Shown piece by piece: positions 13,991-25,548 of a DNA stretch of 64,000 bases; position 1 is the stretch's first letter, and every line of letters starts with the position of its first letter. Location: positions 5,185,938 through 5,249,937 of the forward strand of contig NC_060967.1 in the NCBI RefSeq assembly GCF_910589235.1, written 5' to 3'. The position numbers and the translations under genes are program-made. The notes below the pieces were generated by a model, which had not been told where the DNA came from, searched no databases, and was given only the letters and a program-made list of their open reading frames with translations. This DNA comes from Vespa crabro (taxonomy: Eukaryota; Arthropoda; Insecta; Hymenoptera; Vespidae).

Positions 13991-14388
13991 TACCTGTCAT
14001 GTTCTTCCTGTTGCAATATCCAGAGCTGGGGCCAGGTTGCCTACCCCAAGCTCCTGGCAGTTGCTGAATGACGACGGCGGGTGGCCTGGCCTAACACCAC
14101 CTGACACCGCAGTGGTGTGGGTGTCCCTTCCACGCCCGCTTTTGCCATTTTCTGTACTATCCACCATACGAAATATATTATTGGGAGGCAAGCTCCCCAA
14201 AGGAAAGGAAAGAAACGGAAGGAAGCCTGAGAGTGAGAGAAAGAATAGAAACGGATACAAAAGAAGAACAAAGGTATGAATAGCCGTACAATAACATTCA
14301 CACGCCATTCACACAGTCTTTTTCAGTCGCCTCATACGACAAGCAGGGAGTACTGTGGGAGTATTCTACTTCCTCCTACCCACAGGGG
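13991..14388 (-). other. 5' leader of R1-like copy 1
   Basis: This stretch aligns with 41930-42345 of copy 2, including GGAATAGCCGTACAA-like and CGCCTCATACGACAAGCAGG words. It holds no motif-bearing open frame. On the plus strand it ends CCTACCCACAGGGG against the triplet array. Confidence 0.65.
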
Positions 14389-14508
14389 ATAATAATAATA
14401 ACGAAAATAATAATAATAACGATAATAATGTTAATAGCGATAATAACGATTATAACGATATTAACGATAATAATAACGAAAATAATAATTATAATAATAC
14501 TAACAATT
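14389..14508. repeat. Short triplet array block
   Basis: This is AAT/AAC/GAT triplet sequence in the standard orientation. It is held between the 5' end of R1-like copy 1 and a non-triplet insert that begins TGTTACATCCCGCAAC. Confidence 0.9.
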
Positions 14509-15169
14509 GTTACATCCCGCAACAAGCGACGTATGTAAATTAAAAAAAAAAGGAATAATATATGTAAACTATAGTATAAATGAAAGATTAATACATAAGC
14601 TAGCTTAAGTGAAGGGGATCATACTTCAAAATTCATATCGCTCATTCGTTGGCTAAATATTATTATACATATTCAAAATTTGGATAATTATACTACTAGC
14701 AATATTAGCTAAGATACCTTATAAACTCCTGTTACTACCAGCACCTTCTTATTTATAATACATAAAACACATAAAAGAATAATAATAATAATTAGCGAAC
14801 AAATAGGGACCTATGTTAATAAAATACACACATATATATACAACACTATAATATAATTCGCAATTACCCTAATGAATTAATGTTCAACAACCTTGGGAAA
14901 TTACTGCGAGAAATTTCTTTAAATAAATGTAATAAATAATTGCGAGACATACTTATCGATTATGGCGAGACGACATCTGGTGATATGGGTTTTAACATCC
15001 TGCGTTCCAAGTATTAAGAACAACGATATCGACATTATTTTCGGAAACACACCTGCTGATAACAACATTCCAGGGGCTAAGAGCTCCCAGAATTACATCC
15101 GGTGATAAGCACCGAGTGAACGCAATACTTCGAAGAGGTAATAAAGGAACGCTCGCATAGTTCTGCCTC

Positions 15170-15250
15170 ACCACCACCGCACTCAGGCGACAAGCGCGAA
15201 CGGCGTGACCCACCACCACCGCACTTAGGCGGCACGTTCGAGCGGCGCAG
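15170..15250. repeat. Short GC-rich direct repeat in the unknown insert
   Basis: CACCACCACCGCACTCAGGC and CCACCACCGCACTTAGGC occur about 40 bp apart, each followed by a GCG-rich segment (CGCGAACGGCG, CGTTCGAGCGGCG). The open frames that cross it carry no recognised motif. Confidence 0.7.
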
Positions 15251-15258
15251 ATGCGCAG

Positions 15259-15266
15259 TGACGTCA
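15259..15266. promoter_or_regulatory. Perfect CRE-like palindrome TGACGTCA
   Basis: The 8-bp palindrome TGACGTCA follows ATGCGCAG in the GC-rich part of the insert. This is the consensus of CREB/ATF sites and would fit an LTR promoter region. An 8-mer alone does not prove regulation. Confidence 0.3.
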
Positions 15267-15747
15267 ACCGGACTCGCCCTAGCAGGAGCAAAGAGCGTCG
15301 ACAGACAATCATCGTTCGCAGCCTTACTCAACAAGACGCAAGCTCATAGTCTCGAGCCTTAAGCAGTCATTATCCAACTTTGAATTTTACGCTAGATTTT
15401 ATCTTTGTCAATTAAATAAGTTAGAACCCGTCAATTAAAATTAAAGTTAAATTTTTTATTAAAAACAATAAAATAACCTTGTTCGCGTGCGGAACATCAT
15501 CCAAAGGTGTAATTAATCAGTGTACTTTAGTGAAACATTTAATACATAAATAAAATTGTTATTGTTAACCAACTAATGATTTCTTTATATCCATACATTC
15601 ATCCACCCTTATTGCTCGGTGAGGACGAACCGCACGAGTATCCTGCTATAAAATTGTCGTTTCCATGAGGACGCTCCGCACGTACGACACTTTCCTCTTT
15701 CTCTCCTATCATCAAACAAACACCTCTTTCTATTACTTACCCTCCTA

Positions 15748-16086
15748 ATGACGAAGGTACGTCGCGGTAGTAGAAAATATCAACTACGTTGTCTGTTAAA
15801 GGAGCATTACCACGAAACCGAAATTTATAACGATACTTTGGGTGTTGAATTAATTGAAGAAGAGAAAGGAAATATTCCCTCATTCGACCTGAATCCCCTG
15901 CAGCTCTCTAGAAGGTGGGTGCCCCTACTGGACCTTCCGATTTTGTATCCTAGGACCCCCAAATATCAGGAAATAAGGCTCCACCATCAGCTTGGATTGT
16001 CTTCCCAAGAGGTAAGTGAGCATTTGAAATATCGATTCGACACTCTGTTCGGTGCAAATTCCGAGCCATTTGAACTGCCCAGATAA
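15748..16086 (+). CDS. Unrecognised 112-codon ORF in the 1.6-kb insert
   Basis: The open frame starts MTKVRRGSRKYQLR and ends PFELPR. It is charged at the N-terminus, has ordinary codon and residue variety, and has no relation to the triplet repeats, which makes it the least repeat-like frame in the window. I recognise no domain, signal peptide or membrane segment. A consensus-like 5' splice donor (AAGAG/GTAAGT) lies at about 16011, inside the frame at LSSQEV, so the true exon could end there. It could be the N-terminus of a gag-like protein or a captured exon. It may equally be a chance frame. Confidence 0.3.
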   Translation: MTKVRRGSRKYQLRCLLKEHYHETEIYNDTLGVELIEEEKGNIPSFDLNPLQLSRRWVPLLDLPILYPRTPKYQEIRLHHQLGLSSQEVSEHLKYRFDTLFGANSEPFELPR

Positions 16087-16110
16087 GGGCCGAATAGGGC
16101 ACAAAACACA

Positions 16111-16344
16111 GGCACAAAACTTATATCGATTATAATAAGAATATTATTAATAACGATAATAATAAATGTAACGATTGTAAAGATAATAACGACAATAACG
16201 GTAATTTTAATAATGATAATAATTACGGTAACATTAAAAATACTGATAATAACGATAGTTAGGGTAATTTGGAATATAACGGTAATAACTGTAATAACGA
16301 TAATAACAATAATAACGATAATAACTTTTATAACGATAATTCTT
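16111..16344. repeat. Triplet array block, shared with 42980-43136
   Basis: This is AAT/AAC/GAT array. The part from about 16185 to 16344 aligns with 42980-43136, including ATTAAAAATACTGATAATAA and GGTAATAACTGTAATAACG. That is the left flank of the other LINE-2 copy, so both copies share flanking repeat. Confidence 0.85.
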
Positions 16345-17010
16345 TCCTCTTCTTCTTTCGATGAGGCCTGCTAGGGATCACGTGCCAATTTAAATTCTTC
16401 TCACTTAGCTGTTTTACTTTCAGTTCCATCCAATATTCCTTCATCTTTTCACTATGGTGTTTCTTTCTGTCCTCAGATCACTTCGCACCAGGTTCCTTCT
16501 TCAATCTTCCTTGAGAACCATCCATTTTTATTAACCTCTTTCTAAAAATCTCTGTCTATTATTTCTTCCGCACTTATATTATTTCTTTAACTCTCGAATC
16601 AAAGCTAGTTGTTGCCTTTTCCTCCCAAAGATACATGAGTATCCTTTTTGATAATCGTGACTCATCCATTCTGTAAATATGGCCAAAAAATTGAAGTCTT
16701 CCATTCTTTATCGTTTCTGTCATGTCTTCTTTGTTCCTGTATATGTCGTCATTAGATATTCATTTCCATACTTTTGTTGTTTTCACTGGATCTAATATTT
16801 TCCTCATGATTCTCCTTTCTAGTACTTCTAGTTTATCTAATCTATAATTTAGTAACAAGCATTCTCTCGCTTATATGCATTCCGGATTCACTACTGTAGC
16901 GTAATGTCTTATTTTAAGATTTTTAGATAAATACTTTTTGTTCTAAAAATACTTTGTGATACCATACGCTATTTCCATCTTTCGTAACCTATCTTCTACT
17001 GCAGATTTTT

Positions 17011-18834
17011 TTAAATCATTTCTTGAATTATTTCTGCTAGGTATTTGAATTTCTTTATTTTTTCCATTGCACCAATATCTCTAGATAAAAATTTTGGAGC
17101 GTTCTTGATGTTTTTCATAAATTTAGTTTTTTCTACGAATATTTTCAAACCTACTATGTTAGCTATTTCTTCCAAGAGATTGATTTGTGTAGTTAGACTT
17201 TTTAGGTAGTCTGACACTTTGGCAATACCGTCTGCAAATGCTAGGCAACATAATTCAATGCCTTTGCTTTTTCCCCCCAAAGTTACTAGCGAAATGTTTT
17301 GTTCTTTAATCCTTATCTTCGTAATTCTTCCAATTATTTTTAGAACACAGTTGAACGGAGGAGGAGATATACCATCACCTTGCCGTACATCTGTATTTAT
17401 CTAAATAGGATTAGATATCTCACCCATAAATTTTATTTTTGAAATCGTGTCAGTGAGTGTTTCACGTATTAAGTTTGCCTATTTATTTTTTACTCCAAAT
17501 TCACGTATTGCTTTACCTAAGGTTTCTGTATCAACAGAGTCAATTGCCTTTTTAAAATCTATAAATTTTGCAAATATGTCCTTTGAATTCAGTAACCTAT
17601 GGCGAATTATGGATTTTAAGTTAAAAATTTGTTCTGTACAAGTTTTATCTTTCCGATATCAAGCTTGATACTCGCCCAGTTGCTTGTCAAGTGCTGTTTC
17701 TATTCCATTCAGCAATATATTTCAGATTACCTTAGATGCAGTTTGCAGAAGAGAGATGCCTCTATACATACCATCGTTCTGTTTGTCCCCTTTTTTATGT
17801 GATGCGTGAATTAGAGCTACTTTCCACTCTTCTGGAAAACTCTCTGTTCTTCAAATATCTTCAGAAATTAACTTCATCTATTCAATGATTTTTGATTGAG
17901 ACCATTTCAAAAGATCACATGTTATAGGGTTTTCTCATCTAGCTTTATTACATTTTAGATTTTTAATTGCTGCCTTAATATCTTCAGCATTATCTTGTAT
18001 ATCTTGTTCCAGATTTTCAGTTGTTTCAGAGAATTCCAATTTATGTTTCGGTTCAGGGAAATTTAAATGTTGATCGAAGAGTTTCACAAGTATTTCACAG
18101 TTTTCTGCATTGCTTAGGCCAAGTTTACCATTTTTATTTTTGAAGCATATGCTAGGCCCTTGATAACTCTTCAATTGACTCTTAAAAGTCTAATAGAAAT
18201 TTCGTGAAATATTTTTAACAAAGATGTTTTTCATGTCGATAAGTTGTGTTTTTTCGAAAGATATTTTAACTCCCCTTAATATTCTAGCAATGTCTTTCCT
18301 TCGTTTTTTGAATTGGTCATGGTGTTCAGTCTTCCCCGAGCATTTCCACTTTTTCCAATGTTTTGTTCTCTCCTCTATGCATCATCACACATTTGGTTTC
18401 ACCAAATTTTTTTTTATGCTTGGCTAGTCCAAATGTTTTTTGGGCTGCGTTCGTTATTTCTTTAGATAAATCTTGCCACTTCCCATAATGAGTTACTTAT
18501 ATTTCTCTCTGAAATGTTTCCAAAGTTTCTTATGTAATTTGGAGTCTATTTGTATTGTACTTATTTACTTTTCCCCTCTTCTGTGATTTCTGTTGGGAAA
18601 GAATTTGAGTTTGATTTTAGAAAAATAGTGATCAGAGTCAAATTCTCTGCTGCTTACTGCCATGACATTCATAATTACCATCACATTGGTTTTGGTTATA
18701 GCTAAATGATCTACTTGAAATTCACCTAGCATTGGATTTGGAAAAATCCATGTTTTAGATCTTCTTGGCAATTTCTTCAAGAAAGTCGACATTACCTTCG
18801 GTTGAAAGTTCTTACAAATAATAATCAATCTCAT
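17011..18834 (-). pseudogene. LINE-2 reverse transcriptase remnant, copy A
   Basis: Recognisable pieces run in order on the minus strand. A fingers region (17935-18174) has KSYQGPSICFKNKNGKLGLS and ends in a TGA inside 'NLKCNKAR'. Motif A (about 17537-17574) reads FIDFKKAIDSVD and keeps the catalytic D. The motif B-like RQGD region follows, in a poorer frame than in copy B. The catalytic box (within 17011-17280) reads LAFADGIAKVSDYL, so the second Asp of the usual FADD is Gly. The thumb (17011-17200) has EEIANIVGLKIFVEKTKFM. Several stops and frameshifts separate the parts. Confidence 0.8.
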
Positions 18835-18879
18835 TCCATGTCTGTTTGTTCTTTATTGTGTAGCATATTCTCTATTGGT

Positions 18880-19400
18880 TTATCAAATCTCACTATTGGT
18901 CTATTATTTCTCTCTCTTCCTATTTGGGCATTAAAATCTCCAAGTAATATCACTAAATTTGATTTTAGAATTTTTTAACATTGAAATTACATTTCATCGT
19001 CCAAAAGGTCCCAGAATCCCTCTACTTTATTTTGGTTCTCCTTGTTGTCTTTACTTATTGGTACATGACAATTAATAAAAGTGTATAATTTATTTTTGCA
19101 TTTCATTTTCAAAGGAGAGATCCTTACTTAGCGGAATTAGAATATAGTTACCCAGTTTAATAATCTTTATAGATATAAAAGGCTGTTCCCAAGATTAACA
19201 TTCCTTTCATAATTTTAATCGTAGGCTTGCCTTTAAAGATTCTATAGTCTTTTGTTTCTGTAACATTTTTATCCAAAAAAAATCTTGTCCCCGATCTGAT
19301 AAAATTTGTATATCATTTCTATCCTGAATTAGTTCTAATTCCTTTTGTTTACTAAACTTTATCAAAGAAATCACATTTAAAGTGCCCGAAAAAACTTCCT
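18880..19400 (-). pseudogene. LINE-2 endonuclease remnant, copy A
   Basis: The minus strand near 18919-18943 encodes the GDFNAQIGRER box that is clear in copy B. The surrounding frame here is broken by insertions and deletions, for example near 18970-19000 where copy B continues cleanly. An AP-type endonuclease would make the target nick. This copy is inactive. Confidence 0.7.
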
Positions 19401-19890
19401 TTCAATCTTAAGTCTGGAAGGATTCCAAGGATGCTCCTACTCATCCTTATTGCAGATGTTGGGACTCACCTAAACCCTAGGTCCCGATGCATTGCATAAT
19501 GCAATGGTGGATTTTCCTTCTGAGCTGCCACCTGGGGTAGTGCTTTCTTTCAGCGACTTTTCCATATTGATATTCAAATTGTGTGTTACAATGATAGGAA
19601 TAAAATTCCAAAGTAAGATCAGATTATCAATCTGAAATGATTTGATTTTGTGCTTGACCCCACTAGGTTCTTCCGACCCCACAATCGTGGAGAAATAAGA
19701 TCTTTGAAGTATCCGTATATCATATTAAAATTATTTTAGTTTTTTGTCCAAATTTTTTATGTCTAAATAAATGTACTATTGTTTAAATAATACTTTACTC
19801 TATCCGTCATACACCAAAGATTGTTAAAATAATTAGATGTTTATCGAAAATATTATTTAATAGGTACATCCGATCGGAGTAAAAGAGCAT

Positions 19891-20480
19891 CGATGTGTTC
19901 GTATAATAAAATCGTTAATAATGGTAATGATAGCGATAATCTTAATTATAACAATAAAAACGATTATATCGACAATAATAACGATAATAATAAAAATAAT
20001 TCTAATAATAATAATAATGATTATAAAAATAATAATAATAATAACGATAATAACTTTAATAACAGTAATGAGGATAATAAAGACAATAACGACAGTAACG
20101 TTTATAACGATAAATATATCGATAATAACGATAATAACGATAATAACGGTAATAAAGATAAAAACGATAATAAACGTAACAATTATAATTATTGTAATAA
20201 AGCTAATAAGTATAGTAACGATAATCACCATAATAACCTCAATATCGATAGTAATATTAATAATAATCATAATATAGATAATAACGATAATAAAGATTAC
20301 AACAAAAATTACGTTATGAACAAAATTAATACAAATACAGATTATAAAGTTAATAACAATAATAACGTTTATAATGATAATAACAATATTTACTGTAATA
20401 ATAAATAGAATGATAACGATAATAATAAAAATAACGATTATAGCGATAAGAACGACAAAAAGATTATAATGATAATAACG

Positions 20481-20522
<42 letters not shown>

Positions 20523-23500
20523 AATAAAGAAAATAAGTATAATAATGATAATAATAATAAGAACGACAATAACAATAATATTAATAATAATGATAATTAC
20601 GATAATGGCGATAAAATCGATAGTGACGATAATAATAATAATAATAACGATAAAAAATATAATTATGATAAAAACGTCGATAATAGAAGTAATAATAGTA
20701 ATTAAAACAATAATGTTAATAACGATAAGGACTATTATAACGATAATTACGATAATAACAATAATAATGATAATAACGGTTATAATGATAATAATAACAT
20801 TAACGATATTAATATGAATAACGATAATATCGATAATAACTGTATTAACAATTATAACGATAATACCTATAATATGAATAATAACGATAATGACGATAAT
20901 AAGAATAATAACTTTAATAACGTTAATAATTATGAAATTAATATTAATAATGATAATAAAGATAATAATTATGATAAAAATAATAATTATAACGAAAATA
21001 ACAAAATTAACGATAATTATATAATAACGATAATAACTATAATAACGGTAATAATGATAATAATAATATTGATAATAAAAGAGATTATAATATAAATTAC
21101 GATAATAGTGATAATAAAGGAAATAAAGATTATAAAGATGATAACAATAACAACGATAATAACGATAATGACAATAATAATAATGATAATAATAGTGATA
21201 ATAATAATAATAATAGAAATAATAACGGAAAAAATATTAATAATAACAATAACAGTAATAACGATAATGACAATAAATACGATATAAACGATATTCATAC
21301 TATAAGAATAATAAAGTTAATAATTATAACGATAATAACGGTGATAAAAATGATAATAAAATTAATTATGGTGACCATAATTACGATAATTATGATTGTT
21401 AGGATAATAACGATAATTGTAATAATACTAAAAATAACGGTAGTAATAAAAGTAGATAATATAACGGTAATAACGAGAGTCACGATAATAACAATAATAA
21501 TAATAATAAGAACGGTAATATCGATAATAGTAATTATAATAATTATGTTAACAATAATAATGATATTAATAATAATAATAATAGTAATAACAAAATTAAT
21601 ATTAATAAAGATAATAAAGATAAAAAAGATTATAACGATATTAACTATAATCAGGATAATAAAGACAATAACGATGATAACATTAATAACCTGTATACGA
21701 TAATAAAATCAATAATAACATTATGAACGGTAGATACTATATTATTATTAATAATAATAATAATAATAATAATGATAATAATAATAATAATAATAATAAT
21801 AATAGCGATAATAACAATAACAATGAAAGTAAAGATATTAATGATAATAATAATAGTAATAATAATAATAATAACAGTAACAATAAAGTTAACGATAATT
21901 AAGATAATAACGATTATAAAGATAATTACGATACAATATTAAAAATAATAATAATGATAATGATAAAAACGTTAAGAACGCTTACAAAGATAATTACGAT
22001 ACAATATTAAAAATAATAATAATGATAATGATAAAAACGTTAAGAACGCTTACAAAGATAAAGACGATAATAACGATAATTTCGATATAACGATAATAAC
22101 ATTATTAATAATAAGTAAAATAATAAAAGTGAAAGGACCGATGAAAATAATAACGATAATAACAATAATAACAATTGTAACGATAATAGTAACGATATTA
22201 GTTACAATAGTAACGATATATGATAATAACGATAACAATTATAATATTGATAATAAAGATAAAAATAAAAATATCGGTTGTAATGATAATAACGATAATA
22301 ACCATAATTATAATTTAAACTATAATAACGATAAAATGGATAATAATGATTACAACGATTATGAGGATCATAAAAATAACAACAATAACGACTTCAAAAA
22401 CGAAAACATCAATAATAATAATAATATTAATAATAGAATCGATAATGATGAAAATAGCGTATTTAAGGATAATAATAATAATAAAGATTGTAATGATAAT
22501 AACGGTATTAATAATGGTAATGCCAATGATAACGATAATAAAGCTAAAATCGAGAATAACGTTAATAATTATAATAATAAAAATAATAAAAATTATAACC
22601 ATAATAACGATAATAACAGTAATTATAACGATAATAAGAATACTAATAATAATAAAAATAATAACGACAAAGACGATAATAACAATAATAACGATGCTTG
22701 CGCTAATAATGATAATAATAATAATGTTAATATTAAGAATAATAATAATAACGATGAGAACGGTAATGGCACTATTAACGATAATAACGACAATAACGAT
22801 AATAACGATTATAACGTTAATTACGATAATAACGATAATAACAATAATAACGATAATAATGATATTTATAAAAATAATAATAATAACGACAATAACGATA
22901 ATAATGATAAAGGCGATAATGATAATAATAATAATAATAACGAAAATGAAGATAATAACGATGATGCAAATAATTATAATAATAATTATAATAATAATAA
23001 GGATAATAAAGAAAAATATATTAATAACGATAATAACGATAATAGCGGTAATAACGATAATAACGTCAATAACAATAATTATAACGATAATCTTATTTAT
23101 ATCGATAATAATGATAATAACGATAATATCTATGACACTAATAATAACGATATTAAGGATAATGACGATAAAAAAGGTAATAATTATTGTAACGATATTG
23201 ACGATAATAACGACAAGGAGGATAATAACGTCAATAATGGAAATATTAACGATTATAGTAATACTAATAACAATAAAAATAATAAGGATAATAACGATAA
23301 TGACAAAAATAACGTTACTTGCTATAATAAAGATAATAATATTAATAATTAGAATAACGATTTCAATAAAAATAACGTTAATAACAACAATAACGGTAAT
23401 TACTATACCAACGATAATAACGATAATAAAAATAATAATGATATTGATAAAAATAATAATATGGATAATAATAAAATTGACGATATTAACTATAATAGCG

Positions 23501-24174
23501 ATAATAAAGAAAATAATGGAACAATAATAATATTAATAATACCGATAATATCGTTAATAACGATAATAATAAAGTCAAGGATAATTATAATGATAATAAC
23601 GAAACTAATAGTGATAATAATAATATAAATAATAATAGTAATAATATCGAAAATAACGATAATAACAATAATAACAATAATAACGACAATAACAATAATA
23701 ATAATAATAATAATAGTAATAATAATAACAATAATAACAACGACTATAACGTTTATAATAATAATAACAATAATAACGATAATTACGCTGATAATGATGC
23801 TGCCGATTATAACAATAAAAACGATAAGAACGATACTAACGATAATTAAATAGTAATAACAATAATAATATTAATAATAATAATAATATCAACAGCGATA
23901 TTTACGATAAGAATGATAACAAGAGTAATAACAATAATAACAATAACGATTATAACGGTTATAACAATATTAATGATAATCACAGTAATAATGATAATAA
24001 CGACATTAAAGATAATAATAATAACAATAATAACTGTAATATTAAAATTGACGATAATATCGATAATAACGATAATAACGTTAATAACGATAGTAATGTA
24101 GATAATCTTAGTTATAGCGATAATAACGATAATAACGATAAAAACGATAAGAACAATTATAACGATATTAAGGA
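19891..24174. repeat. Triplet array block 3
   Basis: This is the standard orientation and composition. It includes perfect AAT runs near 20480-20516 and 21747-21803. The long frames at 22129-23352 and 22346-23527 are repeat translations that change register at indels (Ile/Thr to Asp/Asn), as expected for non-coding repeats. It ends at the TTAA that flanks the MITE. Confidence 0.92.
21918..22060. repeat. Perfect 68-bp tandem duplication inside the triplet array
   Basis: The segment from AAAGATAATTACGATACAAT at 21918 through GTTAAGAACGCTTAC repeats without any mismatch I can see at 21986. A third start at 22054 (AAAGATA) diverges at once. The period of 68 is not a multiple of 3, so the triplet register shifts between copies. 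Perfect identity amid a degenerate array implies a recent duplication. Confidence 0.92.
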
Positions 24175-24901
24175 TTAACCCTTTCGCTCCGACGGGCTTA
24201 TATATACACCTTCGAATTATGATCATTCATGTACGAAGAGCGTATATATACGATCCCAAAAAGCGGATGCTCGGGTACGAAGAGGGTACATATACGTTCA
24301 TACCATATATAATTTGATTTCATTTTTTACAGGAGATACTCTTTTTATTTGAATATCTGTCAACGCTGCATGCCTTAAAACCAAATAACTATCACGAAAT
24401 AAAACACTAACAACAAGACGATATTGTGTTTCGTTTTAACGATACACAGTTTCAGTCTTCTTTAGGACATTGCCAGAGACGGATATATATCAGTAAATAT
24501 TCAATTTCTGCCTTTGTTATAATATGTTGATTTTTTAAATATTTAATATTTTAGACCCAATTTCATTCATGGGGAAAGAAAATTTAAGAAAATATTTTTC
24601 GAGAGTGAGAGCAAACACGATTTATGTTCGGCTTAAAATACTATAGTAATTACGTTGTATTAAAAATATTACATGAACAATATAATAAAATATTTTAAAA
24701 AATAAATTTTGATTATGCACTTTATATTTTAAAAAGAAAGATGATATTACTGAATATAATAAACATCATTGTAAAATTTAGAGAACAAGAAATTACTTCT
24801 ATTTATTTCGAAACATTCCCTATTGCAGGTTCAACTACTCAGTAATGCGAACCGTTCACAGCAATAACATTGTAGCGCAAGCGCTCCGGAGCGAAAGATA
24901 A
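24175..24901. mobile_element. piggyBac-like MITE (719 bp) at a TTAA site
   Basis: The left end reads TTAA/CCCTTTCGCTCCG (24175-24191). The right end is CGGAGCGAAAG (24887-24897), giving an 11-bp inverted match; it is followed by ATAATAA where GGTTAA would be expected, so the right target site has decayed. Both termini border triplet array. There is no transposase frame inside. TTAA target sites and CCCTTT-like termini are typical of piggyBac-superfamily elements. The interior is AT-rich with no gene, and the ends carry direct repeats. Confidence 0.7.
24231..24296. repeat. Subterminal direct repeats in the MITE
   Basis: GTACGAAGAGCGTATATATA (24231-24250, continuing CG) and GTACGAAGAGGGTACATATA (24275-24294, continuing CG) are 44 bp apart. 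Each contains a palindrome-like core (CGTATATATACG in the first). Subterminal repeats of this sort can be transposase-binding sites; here that is inference. Confidence 0.75.
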
Positions 24902-24915
24902 TAACTTTAATAATG

Positions 24916-24981
<66 letters not shown>

Positions 24982-25175
24982 GTAATAACGATAATAACGA
25001 TACTTGCGATAATAAAAGTTAAATATAATAATATAATAATACCGATTATTACATAAATAACAATAATAACATTAATAAATATAATAACAAAAATTACAAT
25101 AATAATGATAATAAAGATAACAAAGATTCTAACGAAACGATATTTACGATAATAACGATAATAACGATAATAAAT

Positions 25176-25206
<31 letters not shown>

Positions 25207-25486
25207 TATTAATAATATTAATAATAATAATATTAATATTAATAAAAAAACTATAATAACAATAAAGAAGATAAAAAAATTAATAATTACGATAGTATAG
25301 CTAATTACAATAAAAATGATAAAAATAATAATAATAACGGTAATAATAAAATTAATAATAATAACGATAGTAACGAAAATATTGATAATAATAATAAAAT
25401 TAATAATAATATCGGTTATGATAAAAATAGCAAATATAACGATAATAACTATAATAAAGATAATAACAATAAAAACGATCATAATG

Positions 25487-25548
<62 letters not shown>

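Larger units (their letters stand above)
10588..14388 (-). mobile_element. R1-clade non-LTR retrotransposon, copy 1 (internally deleted, defective)
   Basis: The element reads on the minus strand with its 5' end near 14388 and its 3' end at 10588. It ends in A8 (T8 at 10588-10595 on the plus strand) after CCATC. The order on the minus strand is 5' leader, ORF1 remnant with zinc-knuckle residues, AP-type endonuclease, and RT C-terminal domain. About 1.15 kb covering most of the RT palm is missing at about 11645-11665, judged by alignment with copies 2 and 3. Its 5' end lacks the last 30 bp or so present in copy 2. The R1-clade assignment rests on the 'RGRWTARLI' and 'LTGHGLFRSYL' C-terminal signatures and a 'GDLNAKSLEWGEARPDSRG' endonuclease motif. 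Confidence 0.88.
14509..16110 (+). mobile_element. Unrecognised 1.6-kb insert, possibly a solo LTR plus leader of an LTR element
   Basis: This is a sharp departure from the triplet array. It starts TGTTACATCCCGCAACAAGC, in the TG...-type style of an LTR start. It contains an AT-rich stretch, a GC-rich segment (15160-15300) with a perfect TGACGTCA palindrome, AATAAA signals (for example near 15550), and an open frame at 15748-16086. GAGGACG...CCGCACGAG and GAGGACGCTCCGCACG (15621-15640, 15668-15683) are near-duplicates. I cannot see a second LTR, a primer-binding site or RT, so the class is uncertain. The triplet array resumes near 16111-16140. Nothing comparable lies at the matching place next to R1-like copy 2. 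Confidence 0.4.
16345..19890 (-). mobile_element. LINE-2 (RQGD-type non-LTR retrotransposon), copy A, defective
   Basis: On the minus strand the order is a non-coding or degraded 5' part (about 19400-19890), an AP endonuclease (about 18880-19400), RT (about 16950-18850) and a C-terminal tail that ends in a GAAGAAGAGGAAAG purine run at the triplet boundary. The copy is collinear with copy B at an offset near 26.8 kb and very similar to it, sharing an in-frame TGA and a FADG box. The RT box is RQGD...SP-LFN, as in RTE/L1-like elements, unlike the PQGS box of R1/jockey. The clade call is tentative. Confidence 0.85.

Noticed and set aside
15077..15334. Minus-strand frame over the GC-rich segment (Arg/Ser/Gly-rich)
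   Set aside because: It crosses a short direct repeat, has no recognised motif, and overlaps a more likely promoter or LTR region.
22129..23352. Long Asn/Asp-rich frame (407 codons), like low-complexity proteins of some protists
   Set aside because: It changes register from Ile/Thr to Asp/Asn after an indel and is simply GAT AAT AAC read in frame. No non-repeat domain is attached.
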